The notes: generated by a model from the letters alone, not told the origin. 64,000 nucleotides of DNA from GWE2-40-63 sp050179685 (GCA_050179685.1 JBFXEW010000012.1:1-64000), one strand, 5' to 3'; counted from the first letter of the stretch, positions 52,949 to 62,634 are shown. Made by a program: numbers and translations.

Positions 52949-53863
52949 ATGAAAAGAATAAAGATACTTTTTACACTTGCTGCCATCTTTTTAAGCTTTA
53001 CATTATGGGCTCAGGAAACCCAGCCCTGGGATATTCCCGAAGATCAGGCAAATAAAACGGCTCCGGCTATGTTTACTCCCGATATGGAAAAAGTGGGGAA
53101 AGATGTGTATCTGAAAACCTGTACTTCGTGTCATGGCGATCCGGGTAAAAACAATCCGGCCAAGCTGAATCCCATACCATCCGATTTGGCAACACCCGGT
53201 GTAGCCAGCCAGAGCGATGGAACCCTGCATTATAAAATTGTTCACGGTAAAGGCCTGATGCCGGCTTTTAAAAATACCCTTTCGGCTACCGATATCTGGA
53301 ATGTGATAGCTTACATTCGCTCGTTTCATGCCGATTATGTGCAACCCGAACCGCAGGTAATTAAAACATTTGGTGGCAGCCAGCTTAAGCTTACGCTGGA
53401 GTATTTAAAAGATGAAGTAAAATTTAAGGTGTTGGCTGTTGGAGTAAAAGATGAAGTTGAAACACCAGCCGAAGGCGTGGAACTGGCTTTATTTACCGAC
53501 AGGTATTTTGGAAAGCTGCAATTGGGCGACAGTAAAACCACCAATGCCCGGGGCGAAGCCTTTTTTGATGTTCCACAGGAGCTGCCGGGTAACGAAAAAG
53601 GTGAATTGTCGCTTCAGGCCAAAGTGGTTGATACCGATACCTATGGCGATGTGCTGACCAACGGGGTTTTTGATGCCGGTGAACCAAATAACAGGCCGGG
53701 ACTCACCGAACAACGCGCCATGTGGAATGTGGGAAGTAAAGCTCCCTGGTGGATTTCTCTCGCTTATCCTTTAGGAGTTTTGGCCGTACTTGGAACCATT
53801 GGGTACATTCTTTTGTTACTAAAAAAGGTTTATTCCCTGGGGAATGATTCATCAGAAAACTAA
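52949..53863 (+). CDS. membrane-anchored cytochrome c
   Basis: A 304-residue exported c-type cytochrome: signal peptide (about 1-21), a CTSCH heme site (Cys58, Cys61, His62) with a likely distal Met in KGLMPAFK, a beta-rich linker (about 130-260), and a C-terminal membrane helix (about 272-295). It would accept electrons from the Fe-S/NrfD module and pass them to the oxidase. It is unusual in having a long non-heme domain of about 150 residues between heme domain and anchor. Confidence 0.9.
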   Translation: MKRIKILFTLAAIFLSFTLWAQETQPWDIPEDQANKTAPAMFTPDMEKVGKDVYLKTCTSCHGDPGKNNPAKLNPIPSDLATPGVASQSDGTLHYKIVHGKGLMPAFKNTLSATDIWNVIAYIRSFHADYVQPEPQVIKTFGGSQLKLTLEYLKDEVKFKVLAVGVKDEVETPAEGVELALFTDRYFGKLQLGDSKTTNARGEAFFDVPQELPGNEKGELSLQAKVVDTDTYGDVLTNGVFDAGEPNNRPGLTEQRAMWNVGSKAPWWISLAYPLGVLAVLGTIGYILLLLKKVYSLGNDSSEN

Positions 53864-53873
53864 AATTTACCAT

Positions 53874-54290
53874 ATGAACAAGTTAACTTTTTTAGGCCGC
53901 ATTTTATTTGCATTGCCATTTGCCATTTTTGGTTTGAATCATTTTTTCATGACCGACTTTTTTGGAGGAATGCTCACAACCTTTATTCCGGGTGGTGGTT
54001 TTACCATTGTTTTCACCGGGGTTTTGCTCATTGTAATCAGTGCATTAATAATCTTTAAAAAGTTTGTGCGCGAAGCCGCTATGGCCTTAGCCATATTATT
54101 GACCCTGTTTATTCTGACCATTCACATTCCTCACCTTGTTAATCCGGCTACCATGGATCCCAACTTTATTTACAACGAGGTTTTGGCCGAAAGTCGCATT
54201 AACATGTTTGTATGGATAAACTTATTTAAAGACCTTTCCTTACTCGGAGCTTCGCTGTTTTTGCTGGGAGTTTGCGAAAAAGAAAGCTAA
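53874..54290 (+). CDS. DoxX-family membrane protein
   Basis: I chose the ATG at 53874; an earlier one at 53844 would overlap the cytochrome gene by 20 bp. The 138-residue protein has four membrane helices, LFALPFAIFGLNHF, and a GGGFTIVFTGVLLI segment. DoxX-type proteins are linked to terminal oxidases or thiosulfate:quinone oxidoreductase in other lineages; no enzymatic motif is visible. In this operon it is probably an accessory factor. Confidence 0.75.
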   Translation: MNKLTFLGRILFALPFAIFGLNHFFMTDFFGGMLTTFIPGGGFTIVFTGVLLIVISALIIFKKFVREAAMALAILLTLFILTIHIPHLVNPATMDPNFIYNEVLAESRINMFVWINLFKDLSLLGASLFLLGVCEKES

Positions 54291-54314
54291 TTACTAATTG
54301 AATTTTAAATAGAT

Positions 54315-55100
54315 ATGAATTACATTAAAACATTTTTGCTTGTACTTTTTCTGTCCCTTGGAATAAGTTCATTTGCCCAGTTCGGAAATTCAAAGCCATC
54401 GGAGGTTGGCGTTTTTGAGCATCTCGACGACACCATTCCACTCGAACTAAGCTTTTATAACGAAGAAGGGAACGTGGTAAAACTGGGCGATTACATAAAC
54501 AAGCCCACCGTGCTTTCCTTTGTTTACTTTGATTGTCCCGGACTTTGTAATCCCCTGCTCGATGGGGTAAACGAAGTAGTTGGTAAAATTGATATGGAAC
54601 TGGGAGTACATTACGATGTAGTTACCATTAGCTTTAACCCGGGCGATTCACCCGCTAAAGCTGCCGATAAAAAGCGAAATTTTGCCACGGTGTTAACCGA
54701 TAAAAACCGGCCTTACTGGAATTTCCTGGTGGGCGATACAGCCAATGTTAACGGAATTTTAAATGCGGTAGGTTATAAAATCAAAAAAGTGGGAGTCGAT
54801 TACCTGCACCCATCGGCCATTATTTTGGTAAGCCCCGAAGGTAAAATTACCCGCTACCTATACGGAACCTATTTTCTGCCTTTCGATTTAAAAATGGCTG
54901 TTACCGAAGCTTCAAAAGGAATTTCACGCCCCACCATAAACCGGGTGCTCGAATATTGTTTTAGCTACGATCCACAGGGACAAAAATACAAATTGCAGAT
55001 AACCAAAGTCAGCGCTACCATTATCATCTTTTTTGCGCTTATTCTGTTCCTTGTTTTATTGCTGAAGCCCAAAAAAAAGAATCAAAATCAGACTAATTAG
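54315..55100 (+). CDS. SCO1/SenC copper chaperone
   Basis: A 261-residue exported thioredoxin-fold protein: signal peptide (1-21), Cys74 and Cys78 in CPGLC for copper, a His in DYLHPSA, and a C-terminal helix (about 233-253). It delivers copper to the CuA centre of subunit II during oxidase assembly, consistent with its place just before ctaD. Confidence 0.92.
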   Translation: MNYIKTFLLVLFLSLGISSFAQFGNSKPSEVGVFEHLDDTIPLELSFYNEEGNVVKLGDYINKPTVLSFVYFDCPGLCNPLLDGVNEVVGKIDMELGVHYDVVTISFNPGDSPAKAADKKRNFATVLTDKNRPYWNFLVGDTANVNGILNAVGYKIKKVGVDYLHPSAIILVSPEGKITRYLYGTYFLPFDLKMAVTEASKGISRPTINRVLEYCFSYDPQGQKYKLQITKVSATIIIFFALILFLVLLLKPKKKNQNQTN

Positions 55101-55109
55101 CGATTATTT

Positions 55110-56714
55110 ATGGAAACCCAAAACAATCAATTGAATTACATTGAAGATACGCAGGGCAGGAAGGGAATTTTTGCCTGGATATTTTCAACCGATCATAAGC
55201 GCATAGGAATCCTTTACCTGATTTCTATCACCACGTTTTTTCTTTTAGCTGCTTTAATGGGTGGCTTGATGCGGCTGGAGCTAATTGCTCCGGGCGAAAC
55301 CATTATGGATGCACAAACTTATAATGGTTTATTTACCGTTCATGGCATTATCATGATTTTCCTTGTGGTAATTCCCGGATTGGGAGCCGTTTTTGGAAAC
55401 TTCTTTTTACCCATTATGATTGGTGCCCGCGATGTGGCTTTTCCGCGATTAAACCTTTTCTCGTGGTGGATTTATATGGCCGGAGCTATTTTGGCTGTGT
55501 ATTCACAGTTTGCCGGCGATGGTCCTCCCGATACCGGATGGACTTTTTACGCACCCTATAGTACCGAGAGTGGAACCAATGTGGTTGCTGCTGTATTTGC
55601 TGCCTTTGTACTGGGCTTTTCGTCCATCTTAACCGGTTTGAATTTTATTGTTACCATACATCGTATGCGGGCCCCGGGAATGACCTGGTTTAAGATGCCG
55701 CTTTTCCCCTGGTCGCTTTATGCTACGGCCTGGATACAGGTACTTGCTACGCCAATTGTGGGCATCACCTTAATGATGATTGTAGCCGAACGCCTTTTTC
55801 AGATTGGCTTTTTTGATCCGGCCCTGGGTGGCGACCCCATTTTGTACCAGCACTTGTTCTGGATTTATTCGCATCCGGCAGTTTACATCATGATATTGCC
55901 TGCTATGGGGGTAATTACAGAGATTATTCCAACTTTTGCCAAAAAATCTATTTTCGGATATAAAGCCATTGCACTTTCGAGTGTGGCCATTGCAGCCGTA
56001 GGTTATTTTGTGTGGGGCCATCACATGTACACTTCGGGAATGAGTGGAACCGCACGCTGGTTTTTCTCCTTCTTAACCTTTATTGTGGCCATACCGAGTG
56101 CTATTAAGGTGTTTAACTGGGTGGCAACCATGTACAAAGGTTCCATCGATGCCAGAACACCCTTTTTGTATGCCGCTACCTTTATCTTCTTATTTATGAT
56201 TGGCGGTTTAACCGGATTGGTATTGGGTTCACTGGCAACCAATGTGCATGTGCACGACACTTCGTTTATTGTTGCACATTTCCATTACATTATTTTTGGC
56301 GGTATGGGCTTTGCCTTTTTTGCTGCTATCCATTACTGGTGGCCCAAAATGTTTGGGAAAATGTATAACGAGCGGGTGGCCAACATTGCCTGGCTGATAA
56401 CCTTTGTTGGATTCAATGTACTTTATTTCCCTTTGTTTATTATAGGAATTCAGGGAATGCCACGACGTTATTTCGATTACCTGCCTGAGTTTCATGCAGG
56501 CCACTTTATTTCGACTATAGGTGCATTTATTCTGTTGTTTGGTTTGTTTTTAATGATACTCAATATTTACCGGGCCAAGAAACATGGCACACCGGCGGGC
56601 GATAATCCCTGGGGTGGAGTTACCCTGGAGTGGCAGGTTCCCTCGCCACCACCAACCCTAAATTTTGATGAGATACCAACCATCACCAAATCGCCTTATT
56701 CTTTTGAAAAATAA
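55110..56714 (+). CDS. ctaD: cytochrome c oxidase subunit I
   Basis: A 534-residue heme-copper oxidase core with about 12 helices. Ligand regions are visible: a His in FTVHGII (low-spin heme), WIYSHPAVYIM (CuB His and cross-linked Tyr), GHHMYTSGM (CuB pair) and VAHFHYIIFG (heme ligands). It reduces O2 to water and pumps protons. It is first of the subunit genes, in the order I-III-IV-II. Confidence 0.96.
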   Translation: METQNNQLNYIEDTQGRKGIFAWIFSTDHKRIGILYLISITTFFLLAALMGGLMRLELIAPGETIMDAQTYNGLFTVHGIIMIFLVVIPGLGAVFGNFFLPIMIGARDVAFPRLNLFSWWIYMAGAILAVYSQFAGDGPPDTGWTFYAPYSTESGTNVVAAVFAAFVLGFSSILTGLNFIVTIHRMRAPGMTWFKMPLFPWSLYATAWIQVLATPIVGITLMMIVAERLFQIGFFDPALGGDPILYQHLFWIYSHPAVYIMILPAMGVITEIIPTFAKKSIFGYKAIALSSVAIAAVGYFVWGHHMYTSGMSGTARWFFSFLTFIVAIPSAIKVFNWVATMYKGSIDARTPFLYAATFIFLFMIGGLTGLVLGSLATNVHVHDTSFIVAHFHYIIFGGMGFAFFAAIHYWWPKMFGKMYNERVANIAWLITFVGFNVLYFPLFIIGIQGMPRRYFDYLPEFHAGHFISTIGAFILLFGLFLMILNIYRAKKHGTPAGDNPWGGVTLEWQVPSPPPTLNFDEIPTITKSPYSFEK

Positions 56715-56744
56715 ACCTAATTTGACGATCGAAAAATAAAACCT

Positions 56745-57341
56745 ATGGAAGAACATAGAGACGATATAGGATCACGGATGGGAATGTGGATTTTCATATT
56801 CACTGAACTGCTCCTTTTTGGCGGCCTTTTTTTGGTGTATGCCATTTACCGGGCCGATTATTCTGCCGAATTTCATACCGCAGCCTATGAACTAAATGCT
56901 TTTATGGGCGCTTTAAATACAGTTATCCTGCTGGTGAGCAGTGCCACCATTGCCATGTCGATAACCGCTGTTCAAAAGGGAAATAAAAAGCTGGCGCTTA
57001 CCCTGGTTGCCATAACCTTACTAATGGCGTTGTTTTTCTTGGTGAACAAATACTTTGAATGGGGACATAAAATTCATTTAGGAATTTATCCCGGTTCTGA
57101 GTTGTTGACCAAACTGGAACAGGGCGAACTGCTGTTTTTTGGCCTTTACTATTTTATGACCGGCTTGCACGGGTTCCATATTGTTGTGGGAATGATACTG
57201 CTAACGGTGGTCTTTTTTAAGATTAAATCGGGGGCTATAGATGCCGATCGTTTTGTTTTATTGGAAAACGGAGGTTTGTACTGGCATTTGGTCGATTTAA
57301 TCTGGATATTTCTGTTTCCTTTGTTGTACCTACTTACTTAA
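56745..57341 (+). CDS. ctaE: cytochrome c oxidase subunit III
   Basis: A 198-residue protein with five membrane helices (for example MWIFIFTELLLFGGLFLVY, GLYYFMTGLHGFHIVVGMI). The TGLHGFHI motif is typical of subunit III, which supports proton pumping and complex stability. It lies 30 bp after ctaD and 6 bp before the subunit IV gene. Confidence 0.93.
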   Translation: MEEHRDDIGSRMGMWIFIFTELLLFGGLFLVYAIYRADYSAEFHTAAYELNAFMGALNTVILLVSSATIAMSITAVQKGNKKLALTLVAITLLMALFFLVNKYFEWGHKIHLGIYPGSELLTKLEQGELLFFGLYYFMTGLHGFHIVVGMILLTVVFFKIKSGAIDADRFVLLENGGLYWHLVDLIWIFLFPLLYLLT

Positions 57342-57347
57342 TGCTTT

Positions 57348-57647
57348 ATGGAGAATCACGAACACGAGCATCACGAAAACCACATAACTTCCTATTCCAC
57401 TTTAGCTAAAGTGCTTATTGGTTTGCTGTTTTTAACCTTTATCACAGTGGCAGTTACCGGAATCCATTTAGGCCCGTTGACCGTTGCAGTGGCACTTTTA
57501 ATTGCTTGTGTAAAAGGAGGTATTGTATTAACCTGGTTTATGCACTTAAAATTTGAATTACCCGTTTTCAGATACATGGTTTTGGGTGTTTTTCTTTTAT
57601 TTGCTTTAATAATTATTATTACATTCTTCGATTACGCATTTAGATAA
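57348..57647 (+). CDS. ctaF: cytochrome c oxidase subunit IV
   Basis: A 99-residue protein with a His/Glu-rich N-terminus (NHEHEHHENH) and three membrane helices (LIGLLFLTFITVAVTGI and two more). This is the small prokaryotic subunit IV of caa3-type oxidases. It is encoded between subunits III and II. Confidence 0.85.
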   Translation: MENHEHEHHENHITSYSTLAKVLIGLLFLTFITVAVTGIHLGPLTVAVALLIACVKGGIVLTWFMHLKFELPVFRYMVLGVFLLFALIIIITFFDYAFR

Positions 57648-57657
57648 AACTTACACT

Positions 57658-58584
57658 ATGACTATTTTACAGATATTTTCAGGTGCATCGAATTTCGTTG
57701 AAGGCGTAGATACCGCTTTTGTACTCATTTTTGGAGTCTCGTTTTTCTTCCTGATTGGCATTACAGCCGTAATGATTTATTTTATTTACCGCTATCACAA
57801 GTCGCGAAACCCGGTGGCTACACAAATAGAAGGGAGCAATACACTGGAGGTAATCTGGACCGTTATTCCCCTGATTATTGTGTTGGTAATGTTTTACTAT
57901 GGCTACAAAGGGTATGCAGTTATGCGTGAGGTTCCTGAGGATGCCATTACCGTTAAAGTAATCTCCTATATGTGGGACTGGGATTTTGAGTACGAGAACG
58001 GAAAGTTGTCGAAAGACCTGTATGTGCCGCTAAATAAAGCCGTAAAACTGGAACTAACTTCGCTCGATGTAATTCACAGTTTGTATATTCCTGCTTTTCG
58101 GGTTAAAGAAGATGCGGTGCCGGGTGTAACCAATTACATGTGGTTTATTGCCCAACTCGAAGGAAGTTACGATGTGCTTTGCGCCGAATATTGCGGATTG
58201 CGTCACTCATACATGGATGCCAAAGCCATTGTGGTTCCTGAAGAAGAATACCTGGCCTGGGTAGCTGATTTCGATCCGGAAGTTAAAGATCCGAAAGGTC
58301 TCGAAATAATGCGGGCCAATGCCTGTATGGGTTGTCATTCCTTAGACGGAGCCAAATTGGTTGGGCCATCGTTTAAGGGAGTGTTTGGTACAGAACGTAC
58401 CGTTATTGTCGATGGTAAAACCACTACAGTTGTTGCCGACGAGGAATATATGAAACGCGCGATTATCGATCCCAATAAAGAAGTGGTCGAAGGTTATCCG
58501 CCCAATGTAATGCAAAGTTATAAGAAGATTATTGCCGAAGAAGACATCGATCACATTGTAGACTACTTAAAAACGATTAACTAA
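57658..58584 (+). CDS. ctaC: cytochrome c oxidase subunit II with fused cytochrome c domain
   Basis: A 308-residue protein. Two N-terminal helices, then a CuA domain with His140, Cys175, Glu177, Cys179, His183 and Met186 (CAEYCGLRHSYM). The C-terminus carries a c-type heme domain: Cys223, Cys226, His227 (CMGCH) and a distal Met near VMQSY. The fusion makes this a caa3-type oxidase that can take electrons directly. It is placed after subunit IV, unlike the common II-I order. Confidence 0.95.
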   Translation: MTILQIFSGASNFVEGVDTAFVLIFGVSFFFLIGITAVMIYFIYRYHKSRNPVATQIEGSNTLEVIWTVIPLIIVLVMFYYGYKGYAVMREVPEDAITVKVISYMWDWDFEYENGKLSKDLYVPLNKAVKLELTSLDVIHSLYIPAFRVKEDAVPGVTNYMWFIAQLEGSYDVLCAEYCGLRHSYMDAKAIVVPEEEYLAWVADFDPEVKDPKGLEIMRANACMGCHSLDGAKLVGPSFKGVFGTERTVIVDGKTTTVVADEEYMKRAIIDPNKEVVEGYPPNVMQSYKKIIAEEDIDHIVDYLKTIN

Positions 58585-59460
58585 TTGAGCACCGCTAAAC
58601 TTATTGATTGGAATAGTTGGCTTGAACTTACCAAGTTCAAGCTTTCTTTTGCTGTGGCCTTATCGCCGGTAGCAGGTTATTTCATGTATGGCGAAATTGA
58701 AGCAGCCGGTTTAATCGGTGTTTTTGTAGGAACCTTATTTCTGGCTTTGGGTGTGGCGGCCTTAAATCAATTCCAGGAGCGCCATTCCGATAGCCGGATG
58801 GAGCGAACCAGCAGCCGACCAATACCGGCAGGCATCATTTCTGAAGGAAAAGCCCTGCAAAGTGTTTTTGTTTTATTAATTGTTGGCAGCCTGATTCTTT
58901 GGTGGTTAACCACGCCGCTTACCCTGTTTTTGGGTTTGTTAAATGTGGTTTGGTACAACGCCATTTATACTCCTTTAAAACGGAAGTCGGCATTTGCAGC
59001 TATTCCGGGAGGTGTTTGCGGAGCGCTTCCACCCATGATGGGCTGGACGGCAGCAGGCGGCGATGTGTTTCATCCCAAGATTATTGTGCTGGCACTTTTC
59101 TTTTTTGTCTGGCAGATACCACACTTCTGGTTAATTCTGCTAAAATTTGGGGAACAATACAGCAAAGCGGGCTTGCCTTCGATTACCGATATCTGGGATG
59201 ATCGCCAGTTAAAGGGAATTACCTTTATCTGGATGCTTGCAACCGGCGTTTCGGCCTTGTTACTTCCGGCATTTAATCTGGTTCAGGGTTTGGTATTAAA
59301 AATTTTGTTGGTGCTGGTAACCCTTACTTATGTTTACTATGCCTACAAAAGTCTTTACGCTTCGGCTAAAAAGGTAAACTACTTTTTGGCTTTTATGGCC
59401 ATAAACTTATTTCTGATAGGCATCATGCTTCTTCTGGTAATTCAGCAGTTCTGGACTTAA
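58585..59460 (+). CDS. ctaB: protoheme IX farnesyltransferase
   Basis: The start is a TTG at 58585, directly next to the ctaC stop. The 291-residue UbiA-family prenyltransferase has the Asp-rich motif QFQERHSDSRMERTSSR and about nine helices. It attaches farnesyl to heme b, making heme O, the first step to heme A for the oxidase. It is the last gene of the respiratory operon. Confidence 0.92.
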   Translation: MSTAKLIDWNSWLELTKFKLSFAVALSPVAGYFMYGEIEAAGLIGVFVGTLFLALGVAALNQFQERHSDSRMERTSSRPIPAGIISEGKALQSVFVLLIVGSLILWWLTTPLTLFLGLLNVVWYNAIYTPLKRKSAFAAIPGGVCGALPPMMGWTAAGGDVFHPKIIVLALFFFVWQIPHFWLILLKFGEQYSKAGLPSITDIWDDRQLKGITFIWMLATGVSALLLPAFNLVQGLVLKILLVLVTLTYVYYAYKSLYASAKKVNYFLAFMAINLFLIGIMLLLVIQQFWT

Positions 59461-59530
59461 GCAAAAACAATTTAGACCATTTTCCTTCACCTACTAGTGT
59501 TATAAAATCACGATTAGTTGCTAAAATTAA

Positions 59531-59668
59531 AAAAGCTGCGCAGCTTTTACCGGAAACCTGCGCAGCTTTTGGGTAAAACCTGCGCAGATCTTTGGCAAAA
59601 CCACAGCAGCTTTTGTGTAAAACCTGCGCGGCTTTTTAGTGAAACCTGCGCAGCTTTTTATAAAAGTC
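59531..59668. repeat. six-copy 22-bp tandem array with a leading 18-bp palindrome
   Basis: Units start at 59537, 59559, 59581, 59603, 59625 and 59647, exactly 22 bp apart. The consensus is TGCGCAGCTTTTGGGTAAAACC with small changes per copy. The first unit makes a perfect palindrome AAAAGCTGCGCAGCTTTT at 59531-59548. The array occupies the gap between ctaB and the convergent outer membrane gene, and no spacer-like variation is present. Confidence 0.85.
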
Positions 59669-59674
59669 AAATTT

Positions 59675-60766
59675 TTAACGTAAAGTTACCGCCAAACCTG
59701 CCGTATGCATGTTGTATTTTTGCATGCTCAGGGCATAATGGAACACAATGGGTCCTAATTTTAAACGGGCCCCGGCCTGGAAATTAAAATTTGTGAACTT
59801 TTGTTCTACTACCAATGGGTCATCCTCAGCGTTGTTTATTGCCAGATTGTTGCTACCATCCACCTCCACAATGGGATAAGTTCCATATAATCCACTTTCA
59901 AATTTTCCTGAGTTAAACCCTAAGCCAATGAAAGGCTGGAATACCGGAATACTGGCACCAACTAATAAGGAGCCTGAAAAAGAAGAGGACTTCATACTAA
60001 AATTTTGATTCTCCCACATGGTGGTATTATTTGCCAATGAACCATTTGATATGTTTAAAACCTCTGGTGTAATTGCCAAATCACCACCTGAGAACCCTGT
60101 ATAAAACCTTGAATAGGCAATTAGACCTGAGATTTGCAGGAAAGGAACTTTACTAACCACAGGAATCCACTGTTTAATATCATGTTTTACTCCAATTCCC
60201 CAAAGACCTGTTTTTTCTAACGATACATCTGCAGTTTCTGAAAGAATATTGTTTGCAAAATTGCTGACATCAGGAATAAAACGCCCAATTATCTCAGTCC
60301 CTTTGGGTAATCCAAAACCAAGCTGTAATTGGGGTGCTGCACTTAATCCCAAACCTATCCCATTAAAAGCATCAAAAGTTAGAGTTGGTAAGCCATTACC
60401 AAAATCATAATTAATTTGAGGAGGGGTTCCCCCTGATTCTCCCCGGATTGTTGGTACCTCTTGATTGGCATTTAATCCGGTAAAACTAAAACCAGTAGGT
60501 AAGTCAATATCACTGGCTTTAGCAACTCCTTCAGATGATGGAATAAAAACTACCGAAGCTCCTAAGGTAACATCAAATCCCAGGGTACTGTGTACTTTTG
60601 CGGTGTGCGCCCAACCTCCGCTCAAGGCAACAGGTACTGATTTTGCAAATGGTGCCGTATAGGCATTAATATAAGAGTTCAGATCACTGACTTGAAATGT
60701 CTGTGCTTTTGATGAACTTACTGTAATAGCCATTACAATAATTGAAAGTGTAAAAATCTTCTTCAT
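59675..60766 (-). CDS. outer membrane beta-barrel protein (DUF6588-like)
   Basis: A 363-residue exported protein with signal peptide (about 1-21) and a long series of amphipathic strands, ending in AGLAVTLR; no plug or TonB box. The residue pattern and length resemble DUF6588 outer membrane proteins of Bacteroidota. Possible porin-like role. It converges on the ctaB gene with the 22-bp array between. Confidence 0.7.
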   Translation of the reverse strand: MKKIFTLSIIVMAITVSSSKAQTFQVSDLNSYINAYTAPFAKSVPVALSGGWAHTAKVHSTLGFDVTLGASVVFIPSSEGVAKASDIDLPTGFSFTGLNANQEVPTIRGESGGTPPQINYDFGNGLPTLTFDAFNGIGLGLSAAPQLQLGFGLPKGTEIIGRFIPDVSNFANNILSETADVSLEKTGLWGIGVKHDIKQWIPVVSKVPFLQISGLIAYSRFYTGFSGGDLAITPEVLNISNGSLANNTTMWENQNFSMKSSSFSGSLLVGASIPVFQPFIGLGFNSGKFESGLYGTYPIVEVDGSNNLAINNAEDDPLVVEQKFTNFNFQAGARLKLGPIVFHYALSMQKYNMHTAGLAVTLR

Positions 60767-60960
60767 GGTATATTAATTTTAATTTAGTTACATAATACTA
60801 CAATCGCAGCGTCTATTGGTTTAGTCAAAAATAATTAAAATCAGTATATACGAGGTGAATTTCAGGGTATTTGGTTGCGTTTGGTTAAAAAAATGTTAAT
60901 CTTTTGCAGAATGTTTTGGCTTATTGGCCTTGTTTTTATGCTAAAATCTGAATCAAATGC

Positions 60961-61656
60961 ATGGCCAATCATCCGGATTATGTATTTTCGTTTATGCTTC
61001 CATGGGTAAACATACATACGCACAAGACCCGGAATTTGGGTATCGAGTTGCTTAATGCAAACATTGGTTCGCCGGTGCTGTCGGGTGTAATCCATAGTTT
61101 GGGCTTGCATCCCTGGCAAATTACCGAGCTTAAATTAGAAGCAGCAAGTAAACTATTGGACGACCAAGCCGCAAAGAAAGCAATTTGTGCCATAGGTGAG
61201 GTTGGGATTGACCGGGCCATTACCATACCTATTGAAACGCAGGTGCAGGTTTTTAAAGCACAACACCAGATTGCCGAAAAGTACCGGCTGCCTGTTATCA
61301 TTCATTGTGTACGTGCCTGGAGCGATTTGGCGGCTCTGCATAAACAGTTGAAACCACAGGTTCCCTGGATTTTCCATGGCTTTAACGGAAGCCTGCAAAC
61401 CGCTCAGCAATTGGTAAAGCTGGGATGCTATCTTTCGTTTGGCCAGGCCCTTTTGCATCACACGAAAGTGAGCGAAGTTTTTAAACAGGTACCAGCAAGC
61501 CATTTGTTTTTGGAAACCGACGATTCCGATGAAAAAATTGAAAGCATCTATCAAAAAGCCGCCGAATTGCGCCATATTTGCACCGACGAATTGAAGGACA
61601 TTGTTTATACGAATTTTGTAAAAGTTTTTGGAACACGATGCACGAAAACTGGTTAG
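60961..61656 (+). CDS. TatD-family metal-dependent hydrolase
   Basis: A 231-residue TIM-barrel hydrolase. Metal-binding motifs: NIHTHK near the N-terminus, GEVGID (about 80), IIHCVRA, IFHGFNG and LETDDSDEKI. TatD enzymes act as DNases or peptidyl-tRNA editing-like hydrolases; the substrate is not decided. An ATG at 60994 (MLPWVNIHTHK) is an alternative start. The gene overlaps the next by 19 bp. Confidence 0.85.
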   Translation: MANHPDYVFSFMLPWVNIHTHKTRNLGIELLNANIGSPVLSGVIHSLGLHPWQITELKLEAASKLLDDQAAKKAICAIGEVGIDRAITIPIETQVQVFKAQHQIAEKYRLPVIIHCVRAWSDLAALHKQLKPQVPWIFHGFNGSLQTAQQLVKLGCYLSFGQALLHHTKVSEVFKQVPASHLFLETDDSDEKIESIYQKAAELRHICTDELKDIVYTNFVKVFGTRCTKTG

Positions 61657-62360
61657 AACGCACCGAATTATTGTTGGGCAAGGAGCAGGTAGCCAAATTG
61701 GCTAAAAAAAATGTATTGGTAGTTGGTTTGGGTGGAGTTGGAGCTTATGCCGCTGAAATGATAGTTCGGGCCGGTATTGGCAAGATGACTATTGTGGATG
61801 GCGATGTGGTTAATTTAACCAACCTGAACCGGCAGTTACCCGCTGTATTAAGCAATATGGGCAAAAGTAAAGCCGGCTTAATGGGGCAGCGCTTAAAAGA
61901 TATCAATCCCAAACTGGAATTGACCGTAGTTGATCGCTTTATCCGCGATGAGTTTATGATTGATCTCTTACGCGAAGATTTTGATTACGTGGTGGATGCT
62001 ATCGATACCTTGTCGCCAAAGATTTACCTGATTTATCATTGCATGCAGCGTGGATTAAAACTGGTAAGTTCCATGGGAGCCGGAGGTAAAATTGATCCGA
62101 CAATAGTTCATATCGCCGATTTAAGCAAGTCGTACAATTGCAAGCTGGCGCGAATTATACGCAAACGGCTTCGTAAACTTGAGATCCATGGAGGCTTTCC
62201 GGTGGTTTATTCTTCGGAGCCGGTGGCCGAAGATGCCGTGGTGGAAACTGAAGGCGAGCAAAACAAAAAATCGATGGTGGGTACCATTAGTTACCTTCCA
62301 CCGCTATTTGGCATCTTTTGCGCCTCGCAGGTTATCCGCGATTTAATTGCCGAGAACTAA
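61638..62360 (+). CDS. tcdA: tRNA threonylcarbamoyladenosine dehydratase
   Basis: I chose the ATG at 61638 (MHENWLERTEL); the longer frame from 61578 runs through tatD. The 240-residue ThiF/MoeB-like enzyme has the ATP-binding VVGLGGVGAY (28-37) and the catalytic R/N set in NLNRQLPA. It cyclises t6A37 in tRNA to ct6A. It overlaps the tatD-like gene by 19 bp, a pairing that suggests joint transcription. Confidence 0.9.
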   Translation: MHENWLERTELLLGKEQVAKLAKKNVLVVGLGGVGAYAAEMIVRAGIGKMTIVDGDVVNLTNLNRQLPAVLSNMGKSKAGLMGQRLKDINPKLELTVVDRFIRDEFMIDLLREDFDYVVDAIDTLSPKIYLIYHCMQRGLKLVSSMGAGGKIDPTIVHIADLSKSYNCKLARIIRKRLRKLEIHGGFPVVYSSEPVAEDAVVETEGEQNKKSMVGTISYLPPLFGIFCASQVIRDLIAEN

Positions 62361-62484
62361 ATAACTCTTAAATTTTACACAGAGTTTATATTATTAACTC
62401 TTATGTAGCTGTTTTAATAAACTTTACAGTGTTGTGCACCTAATGAACTTTTTTATTGAGAATACCCAGAGGTCACAGAAAAAT

Positions 62485-62503
62485 AAAATCGCTTTGCGAT
62501 TTT
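62485..62503. terminator. hairpin, possible bidirectional terminator
   Basis: AAAATCGC and GCGATTTT form a perfect 8-bp stem with a TTT loop. It lies between convergent tcdA and the D-lactate dehydrogenase-like gene; the T-run is short, so termination is only likely. Confidence 0.45.
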
Positions 62504-62634
62504 AAACTCCGGGTTCTCTGTGTCTACTCTTAACCAACAATTCAGTCTGACAACAAAACCCTTATTCTCCATTGCATTTGAACAAGGTATTAAGGTCTAT
62601 CTCTGTGTAAAAAAGTGATTATACTTAACAGTTT

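Noticed and set aside
59531..59668. CRISPR array
   Set aside because: The period is 22 bp, units touch and there are no spacers.
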